A DNA stretch of 64,000 nucleotides, from positions 2,325,020 through 2,389,019 of the forward strand of contig NZ_LR594487.1 of assembly GCF_901686465.1 (NCBI RefSeq), written 5' to 3'. Made by a program: the position numbers and the translations under genes. The notes beneath the pieces were generated by a model. That model ran no database searches, was not told the DNA's origin, and saw nothing but the letters and a program-made list of their open reading frames with translations. The stretch's first letter is position 1. Every line of letters starts with the position of its first letter. The stretch is from Halorubrum sp. DM2. GTDB lineage: Archaea; Halobacteriota; Halobacteria; Halobacteriales; Haloferacaceae. Below are positions 9,398 through 16,305 of the stretch, in pieces.

Positions 9398-9520
9398 AAC
9401 GCCGTGTTCAAGATCCTCCTTGAGGACCGACCAGCAACGATCCCGTCGAACGCGCCCAGCGATACGACTGGGGCGCTTCGCCGTACAGAGCCGACGGAAC
9501 GTCAACGAGACGGGGGGTGA
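9398..9520 (+). pseudogene. Remnant of a duplicated GT4 gene 3' end
   Basis: This stretch is a degraded copy of the last part of the GT4 gene at 7383-8522. The best block, TCGAACGCGCCCAGCGATAC at about 9446-9465, is identical to bases near 8437-8456 and encodes the same residues (PVERAQRYDW). Similarity extends upstream (GACCGACC-GC-ACG) and, with deletions, downstream to GTCAACG and a terminal GGTGA. After the conserved block the frame is lost, and no start or catalytic part remains. It is a broken fragment left by tandem duplication and deletion, and its end overlaps the stop region of the minus-strand gene at 9502. Confidence 0.75.
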
Positions 9521-9705
9521 AAGACAAGCGCATCAACCATCATCAAGAGACACACAACCGATGCGATCCCGATTGCCAGCAGCTGCGTATTAAGCACGAC
9601 AACACCAACGCCGTACGTGGTGGCAAACGCCAGTGGAAGCCCACCTAAGACGAGATCGGCACGGGTGACGGTGTCGCCAGGTGGAAACTGGACTCTATCG
9701 CTCAT
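9502..9705 (-). CDS. Small two-TM membrane protein
   Basis: A 67-residue protein starting at ATG 9705 (MSDRVQFPPGDTVTRADLVL). Two hydrophobic helices are visible: LVLGGLPLAFATTYGVGVVV and LLAIGIASVVCLLMMVDALV, followed by the short tail FHPPSR. Small proteins with a TRADL-type start and two helices recur in haloarchaea, but no function is known to me. A longer in-frame start upstream has a non-acidic leader and is less likely. It follows a possible small gene (9695-9910) with an 11-base overlap, so both may be read from the promoter near 9935. Its 3' end overlaps the glycosyltransferase remnant on the other strand. Confidence 0.6.
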   Translation of the reverse strand: MSDRVQFPPGDTVTRADLVLGGLPLAFATTYGVGVVVLNTQLLAIGIASVVCLLMMVDALVFHPPSR

Positions 9706-9910
9706 TGCTGGGTCCCCGTCGAGTCGAGTGCGGTGAGTTGGAGACCGCTCTGATGCGCCCAGCCCCCAGACGCGTGTCGACCACACCCGGTGTGTTTACC
9801 TTCATATGCTCGGGTGGGTCTGTGAGTGCGGGACGCAGATCGATTGTGGAGATCACCCCGGTCCCCCCAGCAAACGTGGACTGGAGAATGTACACAGCGG
9901 TATCGATCAT
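9695..9910 (-). CDS. Possible small hypothetical protein
   Basis: A 71-residue frame beginning MIDTAVYILQSTFAGGTG. No family is recognised and the C-terminal third is Arg/Ser-rich and looks poorly conserved, so it could be a decayed gene. Three things favour expression: a TATA-like box (plus-strand ccaaataaag, 9933-9942) about 28 bases before the ATG, which would give a leaderless transcript; a perfect 16-base palindrome just upstream of it; and an 11-base overlap with the following membrane-protein gene. Confidence that this exact frame is a protein is low. Confidence 0.35.
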   Translation of the reverse strand: MIDTAVYILQSTFAGGTGVISTIDLRPALTDPPEHMKVNTPGVVDTRLGAGRIRAVSNSPHSTRRGPSNER

Positions 9911-9943
9911 TGGGATGACACGATGTCGCCAGCCAAATAAAGC

Positions 9944-9959
9944 TAATTACATGTAATTA
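9944..9959. promoter_or_regulatory. 16-base perfect palindrome, candidate operator
   Basis: TAATTACATGTAATTA is a perfect dyad. It sits immediately upstream of a TATA-like box for the minus-strand unit 9502-9910, the position where archaeal activators or repressors bind. The sequence is A+T-rich inside a G+C-rich genome. No cognate regulator is identified. Confidence 0.5.
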
Positions 9960-10030
9960 TGATACTATCCCGCACGGCTCCGGTCTCCAGTGACCACTCG
10001 CCAACTGACGTGTGAGATGCGTATGTGCGA

Positions 10031-11446
10031 CTAGCTCGTCGTCGTCGAGGGCTCTGCTGAGTCGGTGCCGTCGGACGCGTCGATGAGGCGACGAATCACG
10101 TCCTGTTCGTCGGGTGCGGTGCTCCCCCCGGTGATACGTCCCGTGACGAGGTCGATCAGCCCACAGCGTTTCAGCAGCGTCCGCGTCTCCCGGTCGTCGA
10201 GCCCGAGGTGTTTCCGCACTTCGTACACCGTTCGCGAGCCGGCGACGGCAGCGACGAGCTGGTCGGGTTCGACGTCGGCCGGAAGGTTGAGCGGCCCTGT
10301 CCGGTCGCGAACGGCCGCGACCGTGAGCGGCTCGGCCGACTCGTTGCCGACCGATGCGGCAGGCTCCGCGCGGCTGTGATCCGGTGACGCGTCAGCCGCC
10401 GAGCTGTTGGCAGCTGTCGCCTCGGTGGCCGTCCCTTCCTGCTCGTCGGGAGACGCGTCCTCTGTGGCGGTGGCTGCCGACGCCGCCCCGGCCGGCGTGT
10501 CGGCGCTGTCGGCCGTCGAAGCGCCCGCCGCCTCGGATTCCGGATCGGACTCGGTGTCGGCATCCCTCGCGCGGGCCGCAGTAGCGATGCCGCTCGCTGC
10601 TGTGTCGTCGCCGTCATCGTGCGTGGAGTCGGCGATCCCGCGTGGTGACGGTTCGTGGAGCCCGTACTCGATCATGTAGTTCCGGACCGTCTGCGGGGTC
10701 ACGTCAGCGCCGAGCGCCTCGGTCATCTCCGTGAACGTCGCGTCCGGGTCGTACACCGCTGCGAGCTGATCGGGGTCACGATGGACGGGACCGTCGGCCG
10801 TGACCTCGGCGTCACCACCGTCACTCACAGCGGTCGCGTCTGTCCCGGTCGCCTCGCCGACGGAATCGGCTGTCTCGCCCGGTGTCGGCTCGTTCGGTGC
10901 TCCCGACGCAGTCTCGGTCCCGCGCTCGGCCTCGCCGCTGGCCGGCGGGGCGGTATCAGGCCCCGATCCGGATGGTGACGGGGCGTCCTCGGCGGTGGCT
11001 CGATCGCTGGCCTGGGCTCCGGCACCGTCCGTCTCCGTCGCTGGCGTGTCGACGGCGGCCGCGTGATCGGGCGATGGTGCGTCAGTGCTGTCGCGTGACG
11101 GAGCGGGGTCGTCGCTGGCGTCTGCGTTGTCGTCGGTGGGCCGGCCGGCCGTAACACTCTCCGTGGGTTCGGTCTCCGCGTCGCGATCGGTCTCGGACGC
11201 GTCCGTGGTAGCATCCCCAACCGCAGCGGTGAGCTCTAAGGTGTCTCCGACGAGCCGTGCGTCGTCGATGCGGAGTGCCGTCTCATCGAGTGCTGCCGTG
11301 CCACCGAGCGCAATCTCGACGGTGACTGTGCTCTCGGTCGCCGGTGCCACCGACACGTCAAGATCTGTAACAGCGTGGCCAGCAGCCTCGAGGCCACTGA
11401 CGAGCGTGGTCACCCGCTCAAGTTCACCGCGAGCACTTTCGGTCAT
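10031..11446 (-). CDS. Putative DNA-binding protein, two HTH-like modules and long low-complexity linker
   Basis: A 471-residue protein from ATG 11446 (MTESARGELERVTTLVSGLE); an ATG at 11464 adds six residues. The N-terminal ~70 residues form a conserved-looking alpha/beta segment. A Thr/Ser/Asp/Ala/Pro-rich disordered linker follows. Midway lies a helix-turn-helix-like module (DPDQLAAVYDPDATFTEM then ADVTPQTVRNYMIEYGLHEP), then a second disordered linker. A C-terminal module (DQLVAAVAGSRTVYEVRKHL then LLKRCGLIDLVTGRI) also looks like HTH. Two DNA-binding-type modules joined by acidic linkers suggest a transcription or nucleoid-associated factor, but targets and family name are unknown. The linkers are typical halophile low-complexity sequence and vary fast. 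Confidence 0.7.
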   Translation of the reverse strand: MTESARGELERVTTLVSGLEAAGHAVTDLDVSVAPATESTVTVEIALGGTAALDETALRIDDARLVGDTLELTAAVGDATTDASETDRDAETEPTESVTAGRPTDDNADASDDPAPSRDSTDAPSPDHAAAVDTPATETDGAGAQASDRATAEDAPSPSGSGPDTAPPASGEAERGTETASGAPNEPTPGETADSVGEATGTDATAVSDGGDAEVTADGPVHRDPDQLAAVYDPDATFTEMTEALGADVTPQTVRNYMIEYGLHEPSPRGIADSTHDDGDDTAASGIATAARARDADTESDPESEAAGASTADSADTPAGAASAATATEDASPDEQEGTATEATAANSSAADASPDHSRAEPAASVGNESAEPLTVAAVRDRTGPLNLPADVEPDQLVAAVAGSRTVYEVRKHLGLDDRETRTLLKRCGLIDLVTGRITGGSTAPDEQDVIRRLIDASDGTDSAEPSTTTS

Positions 11447-11685
11447 ATGATGGCTTGTCAACAACTCCCATGATATAACTCTGTCTCACACGATTGTTCA
11501 TGGATATAGGATCCGCGAGCGGTCTCCCTCGCTGTCGAGAGGTACGTTCCTACTCTCCTACAACCGCCGCTCTACCTCCTCCACTCCTCGAGATATTCCA
11601 CGTCGAACCGCCAGCACTCTACCCCTATCGCGTCGATCGTTGCCCACTGTACTTGGACCAGTTCACTAGCAGAGTTTTGCTATTG

Positions 11686-11700
11686 TTTCCTAATCGGAAA
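11686..11700. promoter_or_regulatory. TTTCC-N5-GGAAA inverted repeat, candidate operator
   Basis: TTTCCTAATCGGAAA is a perfect 5-base inverted repeat with a 5-base spacer. It ends at the base before the GTG start of the wHTH protein at 11701. Such placement suggests autorepression by the encoded winged-helix protein. The core TAAT-CGGA also occurs upstream of both zinc microproteins. Confidence 0.5.
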
Positions 11701-11949
11701 GTGTCGGTCTCGATAGAGTTGTGGGACCCGTTTCCGGAGGAGCGGGTATTCCGATACCAAGCGATACAGGACGTTCTTGCTGTTCTCATCGACCGGCCGT
11801 ATGCGAAATATACGATGAGGGAACTCGTAAGCCTCACCGGGGCGAATAAGGGAACGATCTCAAAGGCGGTCAAACTGCTTTCCGAGCTTGATCTCGTAGA
11901 GACCGCACCGGACGGGCGGACCCAGCAGATCCAGATCAACCGTCAGTGA
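11701..11949 (+). pseudogene. Truncated wHTH part of an HTH-nucleotidyltransferase protein
   Basis: GTG 11701 opens an 82-residue winged-helix protein (VSVSIELWDPFPEERVFRYQ, then YTMRELVSLTGANKGTISKA, LLSELDLVETAPDGRTQQIQ). In haloarchaea this N-terminus normally belongs to longer proteins that continue after the IN-R segment (often as KPDDP...AIPQ.EFH) into a MNT-like nucleotidyltransferase with a GS-DxD motif. Here the frame stops right after INRQ, and the following bases form an IS200/IS605-type hairpin, so the nucleotidyltransferase half is gone. The remaining DNA-binding half might still be made. A frame start at 11494 exists, but the added residues do not look like this family. Confidence 0.65.
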
Positions 11950-11985
11950 CCTACGACTGAAGTCGTGGGCTTCCGGGCTTGTACC
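11950..11985. mobile_element. IS200/IS605 (IS1341-type) end remnant, hairpin scar
   Basis: CCTACGACTGAAGTCGTGGG (11950-11969) folds into a 9-bp hairpin with a GA loop and is followed by cttccgggcttgtaccgc. Subterminal hairpins with ACGACT-AGTCGT arms next to GGGCTTC are characteristic of the right ends of haloarchaeal tnpB-bearing IS200/IS605-type elements. No tnpA or tnpB coding sequence remains nearby. Its place exactly at the truncation point of the wHTH gene suggests that insertion, or later loss of the element, removed the gene's second half. Identification rests on remembered element ends, not on a search. Confidence 0.55.
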
Positions 11986-12143
11986 GCTGTGAATTAACCA
12001 CCAGCACCACGCTATTGGTCCGACATGTTAGTACTTACTGCCACTGAATTCGGTGACGACGCGTGCCTGCGTCCCGGGTCCAACGACCGGACCGGCGACA
12101 CACATAGTATCAAACTGAAACCACTTGGATTCCTAATACGGAC

Positions 12144-12153
12144 CATTAATATG
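12144..12153 (+). promoter_or_regulatory. TATA box of microprotein B
   Basis: CATTAATATG lies about 25 bases before ATG 12176. The adjacent TAATACGGAC (12134-12143) matches the sequence upstream of the paralogue at 8999, so the duplication included the promoter. Confidence 0.5.
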
Positions 12154-12175
12154 TGATGACGTGACAGGGCGGCGT

Positions 12176-12328
12176 ATGCCCCTCCCCGCCGAGTGCCCCG
12201 AGTGTGGCGACACGGACATCGATGTCGTCAGCGTGCCGCCAAGCGACCACGCCTACGAGGGGTGGCAGACCGCGCTTGAATGCGACACGTGCGACGAGCG
12301 CGTGTTCGCCCGCGAGCTCGACGGGTAG
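12176..12328 (+). CDS. Cys4 zinc-ribbon microprotein, copy B
   Basis: A 50-residue protein, MPLPAECPECGDTDIDVVSV at the start, with CPEC and CDTC knuckles and the ending FARELDG. It is a clear paralogue of the protein at 8999-9148: both share the CPEC knuckle, DVVS-PP, GWQTA-ECDTCD and RELD at the same spacing. It should bind one zinc ion through its four cysteines. Promoter elements are also shared. It is too short for ordinary ORF calling yet has acidic composition, G+C-rich third positions and a clean leaderless-type promoter. The cellular role is unknown. Confidence 0.82.
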   Translation: MPLPAECPECGDTDIDVVSVPPSDHAYEGWQTALECDTCDERVFARELDG

Positions 12329-12422
12329 TTTCGACCTGTCGCTCGCAGTCTCGGCGAGTCGTCTGGGCTGTTCGCTCTTCGTCGATTTCTCTCGCGCTCG
12401 TCAACTACTACGTTCCATCGGC

Positions 12423-12995
12423 TCACGGTTCGCGTCTCGGCCACTGGCCGCGTCGAGCCGCCCACAGCCGCAGCCCGACGAACGTGACGAGCGCGGCCGC
12501 GACGATCTCGATCTGGACCGCCGCGGCCGGGTCGCGGTAGATCTCGAGGACGCGAACCCACGGGGCGATGTCGTCGCTCGGGCTTCGGGGGACGCTGACC
12601 AACGGGTACGCGAGGAACCGCATCGACGCGAGGTCGCCGGCGAGCAGTCCACCCCAGGCGTCGCCGAGCAGGTGCGCGACGTACCCGACCGCGAACGCGG
12701 CCGGCGCGACTTCACGCAGCCGGTCGGGAATCCGATCGCCGACCGGGGTCGACTCGGACCGCATGACCCACCAGAGACCGCCGCACACGCCGAACAGCAC
12801 GAACACCGAATGCGCGAGCGAGCGACCGTAGACTAACACGCCCCAGTAGGCGAGCGGTTTGTCGATCAGGTCCGGGAACTGGCTGCCGACCGCCAGCGGC
12901 ACGAGCGCCCAGCGGACCGGCAGCCGGCGGGTGGTTGCCGCCGCGTACGCGACGTACAGCAGATACGCGACCGCGCCGTGTGTCACCGGATCCAT
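12423..12995 (-). CDS. Membrane-bound metal-dependent hydrolase, YdjM-like
   Basis: A 190-residue integral membrane protein of the YdjM / LexA-binding-associated family. The N-terminus MDPVTHGAVAYLLY carries the conserved T-H, then GSQFPDLIDKPLAYW and GRSLAHSVFVLF carry the P-D-x-D and H-S motifs thought to bind metal, and GYVAHLLGDAWGG the later H-x2-D motif. About four to five membrane segments are visible. The family is called a hydrolase from its metal-ligand pattern; its substrate is unknown. It stands alone, divergent from the histidine kinase gene, with 133 bases between them. Confidence 0.8.
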   Translation of the reverse strand: MDPVTHGAVAYLLYVAYAAATTRRLPVRWALVPLAVGSQFPDLIDKPLAYWGVLVYGRSLAHSVFVLFGVCGGLWWVMRSESTPVGDRIPDRLREVAPAAFAVGYVAHLLGDAWGGLLAGDLASMRFLAYPLVSVPRSPSDDIAPWVRVLEIYRDPAAAVQIEIVAAALVTFVGLRLWAARRGQWPRREP

Positions 12996-13096
12996 ATCGT
13001 CTCCGTCGCTCGGACGCGGCTAACCGTTGACGATCGCAAGCGGGCGGATCACCGGCTGCCGCGTACTCACCCGGCGACCACCGCTTATCTGTAACA

Positions 13097-13104
13097 TTTA
13101 TATT
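13097..13104 (+). promoter_or_regulatory. TATA box of histidine kinase gene
   Basis: TTTATATT stands about 25-30 bases before ATG 13129, giving an expected leaderless transcript. Confidence 0.55.
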
Positions 13105-13128
13105 GTCTGGTTGATGTGTTGGTGACGA

Positions 13129-14919
13129 ATGGCGGCGTCTGCGATCACGCGTTCGGAGACGATTCACGTGCTCTACGTGGACGACGACCCGGAGCTCGTC
13201 GAGACGGCGGCGGCCCTGCTCGAAGCCGAGAGCGGACGCCTGACGGTCGAGACGGCGACGGATGCGGACACGGGGCTCGATCGTCTCGCTGCCACCGCTA
13301 TCGACTGTGTGGTCTCCGACTACGAGCTGCCGGGCCGAGACGGGGTCGCGTTCCTCGAAGCCATCCGCGACGAGTATCCCGACCTCCCCGTGATCCTGTT
13401 CACGGGAAGCGGGTCCGAGGCCGTCGCCAGCGACGCGATCGCGGCCGGCGTCACGGACTATCTCCAGAAGGGAGGCGATTCGAGCCAGTACGCCGTGCTC
13501 GCGAACCGGATCCACAACGCCGTCGACAGCGTCGTCGCTCAGCGCGAACGACGACGCCACATCGACGCGATCCAAACCGCACAGGAGGGGATCGCCATCT
13601 TGGACGACGAGCGATTCGCCTTCGTGAACGAGGCGTACGCCGCGCTGTACGGCTACGACGCCGAGGACCTGATCGGCGACCACTGGGAGCGTGTCTTTCC
13701 CGACGAGGTGAGCCCCGACCTCCGCACCGAGATCCGATCGACCGTACGGGAAGCCGGGAGCTGGCACGGTCAGACGGTCGGTCGCCGGGCGGACGGCAGC
13801 ACGTTCACCGCGGATCGGGCCGTCTCGCTGACCGACGGCGGCGAACTCGTCTGTACCGTTCGGGACGTCACCGACCGCGAGGATCAGGCGTCGCGGCTCG
13901 AACGCACGACGACTCGCCTCGAACTCGCCATCGAGGGAGCCAACCTCGGCGTCTGGGACTGGGACATGCGGACCGACGCCGTGCGGTTCAACGACAAGTG
14001 GGCCGAGATGCTCGGCTACTCGCTGTCAGCGCTTGAGCCGCGGCTCGAAACGTGGGAGAATCGCGTCCACCCGGACGACCTCGCCGCCGTCGAGGCGGCG
14101 TTGGCGGAGCACGTCGACGGCGAGACCGAGTACTACGACACGGAACACCGGATGCGCACCGCGGACGGCGACTGGAAGTGGATCCGCGATATCGGAACGA
14201 TCGTCGAGCGCGACGACGGCGAGCCGGTCCGGGCGGTGGGGATCCACCTCGATGTCGACGACCAGAAGCGACGCGAGCGGGAGCTCGAACGGGAGAAACG
14301 CCGGCTTGAGGAGTTCACCAGTATCGTCTCACACGACCTCCGGAACCCGCTTCAGGTCGCGGCGGGGAACGTGGAGCTGGCGTCCGACGAGCGTGACAGC
14401 GCGTACCTCGACGACACGATGAACGCGCTCGACCGGATGGAGGAACTGATCGACGACCTCCTGCGGCTCGCGCGGCTCGGCGACCAGGTCACCGAGACGG
14501 AGGTGCTCGACCTCGCGCCGCTCGTCGACGACTGTTGGGGGACCGTCGAGACCGCCGATGCCGCGCTCGTGAACGAGACCGACCTGACGCTCCGCGCTGA
14601 CCCGAGTCGACTCCGGCAGCTGTTCGAGAACTGCTTCCGGAACAGCGTTGAACACGCCGGAACGGGCGTCACCGTCACCGTCGGGGACCTGCCCGACGGC
14701 TTCTACGTCGCGGACGACGGACCGGGGATCCCCGCGGACGACCGGGGCGACGTGTTCACGGCCGGATACTCGACCGCCGCGGCGGGAACCGGCTTCGGAC
14801 TGTCGATCGTGAACCGAGTCGTCCAGGCGCACGGCTGGACGATCCGCGTGACCGACGGGACCGCGGGCGGCGCACGGTTCGAACTCACCAACGTCGATTC
14901 CGATCCGTCGGCCGACTGA
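13129..14919 (+). CDS. Hybrid sensor histidine kinase (REC-PAS-PAS-HisKA-HATPase)
   Basis: A 596-residue soluble signalling protein. The order is an N-terminal receiver domain (residues ~12-125: acidic pocket YVDDD, phospho-acceptor Asp64 in VVSDYELPG, Lys114 in YLQKGG); two PAS domains (~140-255 and ~265-380, the second ending in a PAC-like motif); a HisKA helix with His402 in SIVSHDLRNPLQ; and a HATPase domain with N box (NCFRNSVEHA), G1 (VADDGPGIP) and G2 (GTGFGLSIV). There are no membrane helices, so it senses something internal. The receiver-first arrangement is common in haloarchaeal kinases, which often lack a linked response regulator, and none is adjacent here. The signal is unknown. 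Confidence 0.93.
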   Translation: MAASAITRSETIHVLYVDDDPELVETAAALLEAESGRLTVETATDADTGLDRLAATAIDCVVSDYELPGRDGVAFLEAIRDEYPDLPVILFTGSGSEAVASDAIAAGVTDYLQKGGDSSQYAVLANRIHNAVDSVVAQRERRRHIDAIQTAQEGIAILDDERFAFVNEAYAALYGYDAEDLIGDHWERVFPDEVSPDLRTEIRSTVREAGSWHGQTVGRRADGSTFTADRAVSLTDGGELVCTVRDVTDREDQASRLERTTTRLELAIEGANLGVWDWDMRTDAVRFNDKWAEMLGYSLSALEPRLETWENRVHPDDLAAVEAALAEHVDGETEYYDTEHRMRTADGDWKWIRDIGTIVERDDGEPVRAVGIHLDVDDQKRRERELEREKRRLEEFTSIVSHDLRNPLQVAAGNVELASDERDSAYLDDTMNALDRMEELIDDLLRLARLGDQVTETEVLDLAPLVDDCWGTVETADAALVNETDLTLRADPSRLRQLFENCFRNSVEHAGTGVTVTVGDLPDGFYVADDGPGIPADDRGDVFTAGYSTAAAGTGFGLSIVNRVVQAHGWTIRVTDGTAGGARFELTNVDSDPSAD

Positions 14920-14972
14920 TCGTCACGGAGACGGACTCTTCCGTCTTCGGAGCCCGCTCCGAGCGGGCTGCC

Positions 14973-16187
14973 CTAGTTCACGGCGCTGAAGAAGAACGAC
15001 GAGAACACGAGCTGGACGCCGACCACGATCGCGGTGAACGCCACGAGCCCGCTCGTCGTGAACGGGACGGCGGCGAAGCCGTTCAGCGCCCAGTCGACGA
15101 TCAGCCAGGTCGCGTAGCTGCCCCCGGCGGCGAACACGATCAGGCCGGCCGTCGCGCCGCGTTCGAGCGTTCCGTACGTCGACACCCACGAGGTCACCGC
15201 GTCGCCGGGTTTCTGGATCGGGTCGCTGGCGACGGTCGCGAACACGCCGAGGGTCCCGACCTGAATCCCGAGGATCGTGAAGAGACTCCCGGCGATCATC
15301 GAGTTCACGCCGAGCGTCACCTCGCCGAGCGCGACGCCCGTGTGCGCGACCGCCATCACGGCCGCGCCGAACAGCGCCAGCAACACCCCGGGCACGGAGA
15401 ACAGGTAGCCGGGCGCGTTCACGAGCATGAACCGGACGTGTCGCCAGCCGTCACGGAAGCTGTCGAGCGTCTCCTCGCCCTCCCGCTCGTGATACACGAT
15501 CGGTACCTCGGCGATCCGGAGGTCCTTCGCGCCGGCGTCCATGATCATCTCCGAGGCGAACTCCATGCCGTCGGTCTCTAACTCCATCCGCTCGTACGCC
15601 TCGCGGGTGAAGATCCGGAAGCCGCTGTGGGCGTCGCTCACGCCGGCCTCGTAGAACGCGTTCAGGAACTGGGTCAGGAGTGGGTTTCCGACGTACTGGT
15701 GGAGCGTAGGCATCGACCCGTCTTTGATCTCTCCGTCGAGACGGCTCCCCATCACCATGTCAGCGCCCGTCTTCTCGAGATGGTCGAGCAGCCGCGGGAT
15801 CTGCGTGAAGTCGTACGTGGTGTCGGCGTCGCCCATGACGATGTACTGGCCACGCGTCCGCTCGAAGGCGTACCGATAGGCGTAGCCGTACCCTTTCCCG
15901 TCGGGTTCGACGACGATCGCGCCCATCTCTCGGGCGATCTCCGGCGTGCGGTCCGTCGAGCTGTCACTGATGATGATCTCCGTCGGGAGCTGGAGCTCCT
16001 CGACGGCACTCTTGATCCAGTTGAGACACGTCTCGATTCCTTCTTCCTCGTTCAGCGTCGGCATGACGACCGACAGCTCCGGTGTCGTCGCCGACTCTCG
16101 GTCGACGAGGAGTTCGTCGGCGCTAAGCGGGTCGTCACGGGCAAGTTCTGACTCCGACTCCGATGGAGCGGTAGTAGTGGACGCCAT
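14973..16187 (-). CDS. GT2 dolichyl-phosphate-type glycosyltransferase, membrane-anchored
   Basis: A 404-residue protein. After a ~35-residue acidic leader comes a DPM1-like GT2 domain: ELSVVMPTLNEEEGIETCLN, IIISDSSTDRTPEIA, GKGYGYAYRYAF, and the catalytic DxD in VMGDADTTYDF, then MVMGSRLDGEI. The last ~140 residues contain four membrane helices. This layout fits polyprenol/dolichol-phosphate hexose synthases such as those that load sugar on dolichol phosphate in Haloferax N-glycosylation (AglJ/AglD type). The exact orthologue cannot be fixed from sequence alone. It lies 118 bases downstream of the epimerase, same strand, suggesting joint work in glycan precursor supply. Confidence 0.85.
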   Translation of the reverse strand: MASTTTAPSESESELARDDPLSADELLVDRESATTPELSVVMPTLNEEEGIETCLNWIKSAVEELQLPTEIIISDSSTDRTPEIAREMGAIVVEPDGKGYGYAYRYAFERTRGQYIVMGDADTTYDFTQIPRLLDHLEKTGADMVMGSRLDGEIKDGSMPTLHQYVGNPLLTQFLNAFYEAGVSDAHSGFRIFTREAYERMELETDGMEFASEMIMDAGAKDLRIAEVPIVYHEREGEETLDSFRDGWRHVRFMLVNAPGYLFSVPGVLLALFGAAVMAVAHTGVALGEVTLGVNSMIAGSLFTILGIQVGTLGVFATVASDPIQKPGDAVTSWVSTYGTLERGATAGLIVFAAGGSYATWLIVDWALNGFAAVPFTTSGLVAFTAIVVGVQLVFSSFFFSAVN

Positions 16188-16305
16188 GAGCTACAAAGAT
16201 CGTATACGTGTCGTACATCAGTACAACTATATGAAATTTTCTTTCTGAGTGAATAATCTTACAGACATCCACTCGCTGTCGTGAGACCTTCGACGCGTTC
16301 GATCG

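Noticed and set aside
11494-11700. A 5' extension of the wHTH gene from ATG 11494
   Set aside because: The added 69 residues do not look like the family, and a palindromic operator sits directly before GTG 11701.
12423-12836. Plus-strand frames opposite the YdjM-like gene
   Set aside because: They are Arg-rich antisense shadows; the minus-strand frame has the family's metal-ligand motifs and helices.
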